Positions 6,573 through 7,233 of a DNA stretch of 7,233 nt are shown one piece after another. The number at the start of each line of letters is the position of its first letter. The first letter of the stretch is position 1. The notes beneath the pieces were generated by a model. The model was not told the origin of the DNA, did no database searches, and saw only the letters and a list, made by a program, of their open reading frames with translations. The stretch spans positions 1 to 7,233 of the forward strand of contig CAKSPW010000091.1 of NCBI GenBank assembly GCA_934486495.1. Reading direction: 5' to 3'. The DNA comes from an uncultured Clostridia bacterium (GTDB taxonomy: Bacteria; Bacillota; Clostridia; UBA1381). The translations under genes and the position numbers were made by a program.

Positions 6573-6630
6573 AGGTTTACAAAAAAGAGAAGCTTAAATT
6601 ATTTATTATGACGAAATATATAAGAAAGTG

Positions 6631-6659
6631 TTGCTATGTAAAAGAATAAATGATATAAT
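6631..6659 (+). promoter_or_regulatory. Promoter of the secreted-protein gene at 6728
   Basis: A perfect TATAAT -10 box (6654-6659) has the TG extension (TGA at 6651-6653) and lies 17 nt after TTGCTA (6631-6636, four of six to TTGACA). Transcription should begin near 6666, giving a leader of about 60 nt, too short for a typical riboswitch. The rest of the 315-nt gap between htrA and this gene is taken up by the hairpins at 6440-6572. Confidence 0.7.
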
Positions 6660-6727
6660 GTTTATATATCATGGGATAATTAGGCGCAACAAAACAATTC
6701 TGGAAGTTATTAAAGGAGGACAATGCA

Positions 6728-7233
6728 ATGAAAAAGATATTATTAGTTCTGTTAACTGCTGCAATATCGGCAGCATCGGTAATGTCCGCTCTTGCTTACG
6801 ACAAGACGAATATAACCGTTTACAATACGGAAAAGCATGGCGTATATATAACTGTCGGCGGAGTTAAAATATATTGCGATAAAACCGAACTGCCGTTTAT
6901 TGACGAAAACGACAGGACGCAAATTCCCGTCCGTGCCGTCAGCAATGCGCTGGGCAAAAAGGTAGATTGGAACGACGCCGACAAAACAGTCACAATTTCA
7001 GATTATAACGATGACAAAAATACTGTTGTTTTTACTATTGATTCCAAATCAATGCTTAAAAATAATAACGCAGTCAATATGGATACAGAACCTAAAATAT
7101 TCAACAATCATACATATGTGCCGCTTAAGTTTTTGGGTGAAGCTTTTGAATGTGAGGTGGAATATACAACCGCAGACAGATTTTCGGATATAACCGTAAG
7201 CCGCATATCTGATTTTGCAGGATTCAATCAGGC
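6728..7233 (+). CDS. Secreted copper-amine-oxidase-N-domain protein, 3' end missing
   Basis: The open frame starts at ATG 6728 and runs past the right edge without a stop, so only 168 residues are seen. An AAAGGAGG site (6712-6719) lies 8 nt before the ATG; an ATG at 6723 is followed at once by a stop and is not the start. Residues 1-23 are a signal peptide (MKK, hydrophobic core, SALA with likely cleavage after A23). The mature part shows two related repeat units typical of the copper amine oxidase N-terminal domain family: TQIPVRAVSNALGKKVDW (64-81) with its KTVTI strand, and TYVPLKFLGEAF (129-140) with a DITV strand. In Firmicutes this domain is common on secreted or cell-surface proteins with no oxidase activity. 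What follows the domain cannot be seen, so the molecular role is unknown. Confidence 0.88.
   Translation, partial: MKKILLVLLTAAISAASVMSALAYDKTNITVYNTEKHGVYITVGGVKIYCDKTELPFIDENDRTQIPVRAVSNALGKKVDWNDADKTVTISDYNDDKNTVVFTIDSKSMLKNNNAVNMDTEPKIFNNHTYVPLKFLGEAFECEVEYTTADRFSDITVSRISDFAGFNQ

Noticed and set aside
6628..6867. Plus-strand 79-codon frame overlapping the last gene
   Set aside because: It has no ribosome-binding site, overlaps the promoter, and conflicts with the frame that has AAAGGAGG, a signal peptide and two domain repeats.
7011..7193. Plus-strand 60-codon frame near the right edge
   Set aside because: Out-of-frame with the copper-amine-oxidase-N coding sequence and lacking any motif.
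1..7233. CRISPR arrays, tRNA or rRNA genes, insertion sequences
   Set aside because: No spaced direct repeats, no tRNA-like cloverleaf or rRNA signature, and no transposase motif was seen on either strand.

Overview
The window comes from an AT-rich, low-GC Gram-positive bacterium, most likely a member of the Clostridia. The evidence is: strong Shine-Dalgarno sequences (AGGAGG, AAAGGAGG), near-consensus sigma-A promoters, heavy use of ATA and AGA codons, a membrane-anchored single-PDZ HtrA protease, a secreted copper-amine-oxidase-N-domain protein, and what looks like the first codons of spoVG at the left edge. No taxonomic search was possible.

Layout. (1) Positions 1-263 are a divergent control region. 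A TTGACA-17-TACAAT promoter on the minus strand (89-117) reads leftward into a truncated gene beginning at a TTG codon (32), with a SpoVG-like N-terminus. A plus-strand promoter (about 197-231) reads rightward. (2) Positions 264-4982 are a compact four-gene operon: murC, a comF-type phosphoribosyltransferase gene, a murL-like PP-loop epimerase gene, and a murD2-like ligase gene. Junctions are an overlap, a 16-nt gap and a 4-nt gap. (3) Positions 4983-5149 hold the promoter of the next gene, with a hyphenated dyad over it. (4) Positions 5150-6412 encode an HtrA/DegP-type serine protease, followed by a row of hairpins and T-tracts (6440-6572). (5) A new promoter (6631-6659) drives a secreted protein gene (6728 to the window end) that is cut off by the right edge.

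How the genes work together. The main result is that murC, the murL-like gene and the murD-like gene appear to encode three consecutive steps of an alternative route for putting D-glutamate into peptidoglycan. MurC makes UDP-MurNAc-L-Ala. A MurD2-type ligase adds L-Glu rather than D-Glu. MurL then epimerises the terminal L-Glu to D-Glu on the nucleotide precursor, using ATP. This bypasses glutamate racemase (MurI). The MurD2/MurL pair is known from Xanthomonas. Here it sits in a clostridial-looking operon next to murC, and the MurD homologue lacks the two lysines found in the D-Glu pocket of classical MurD (Ile and Arg instead). The assignment rests on recognised motifs and gene adjacency; it was not tested by alignment. 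The htrA and copper-amine-oxidase-N genes are separate, envelope-related transcription units.
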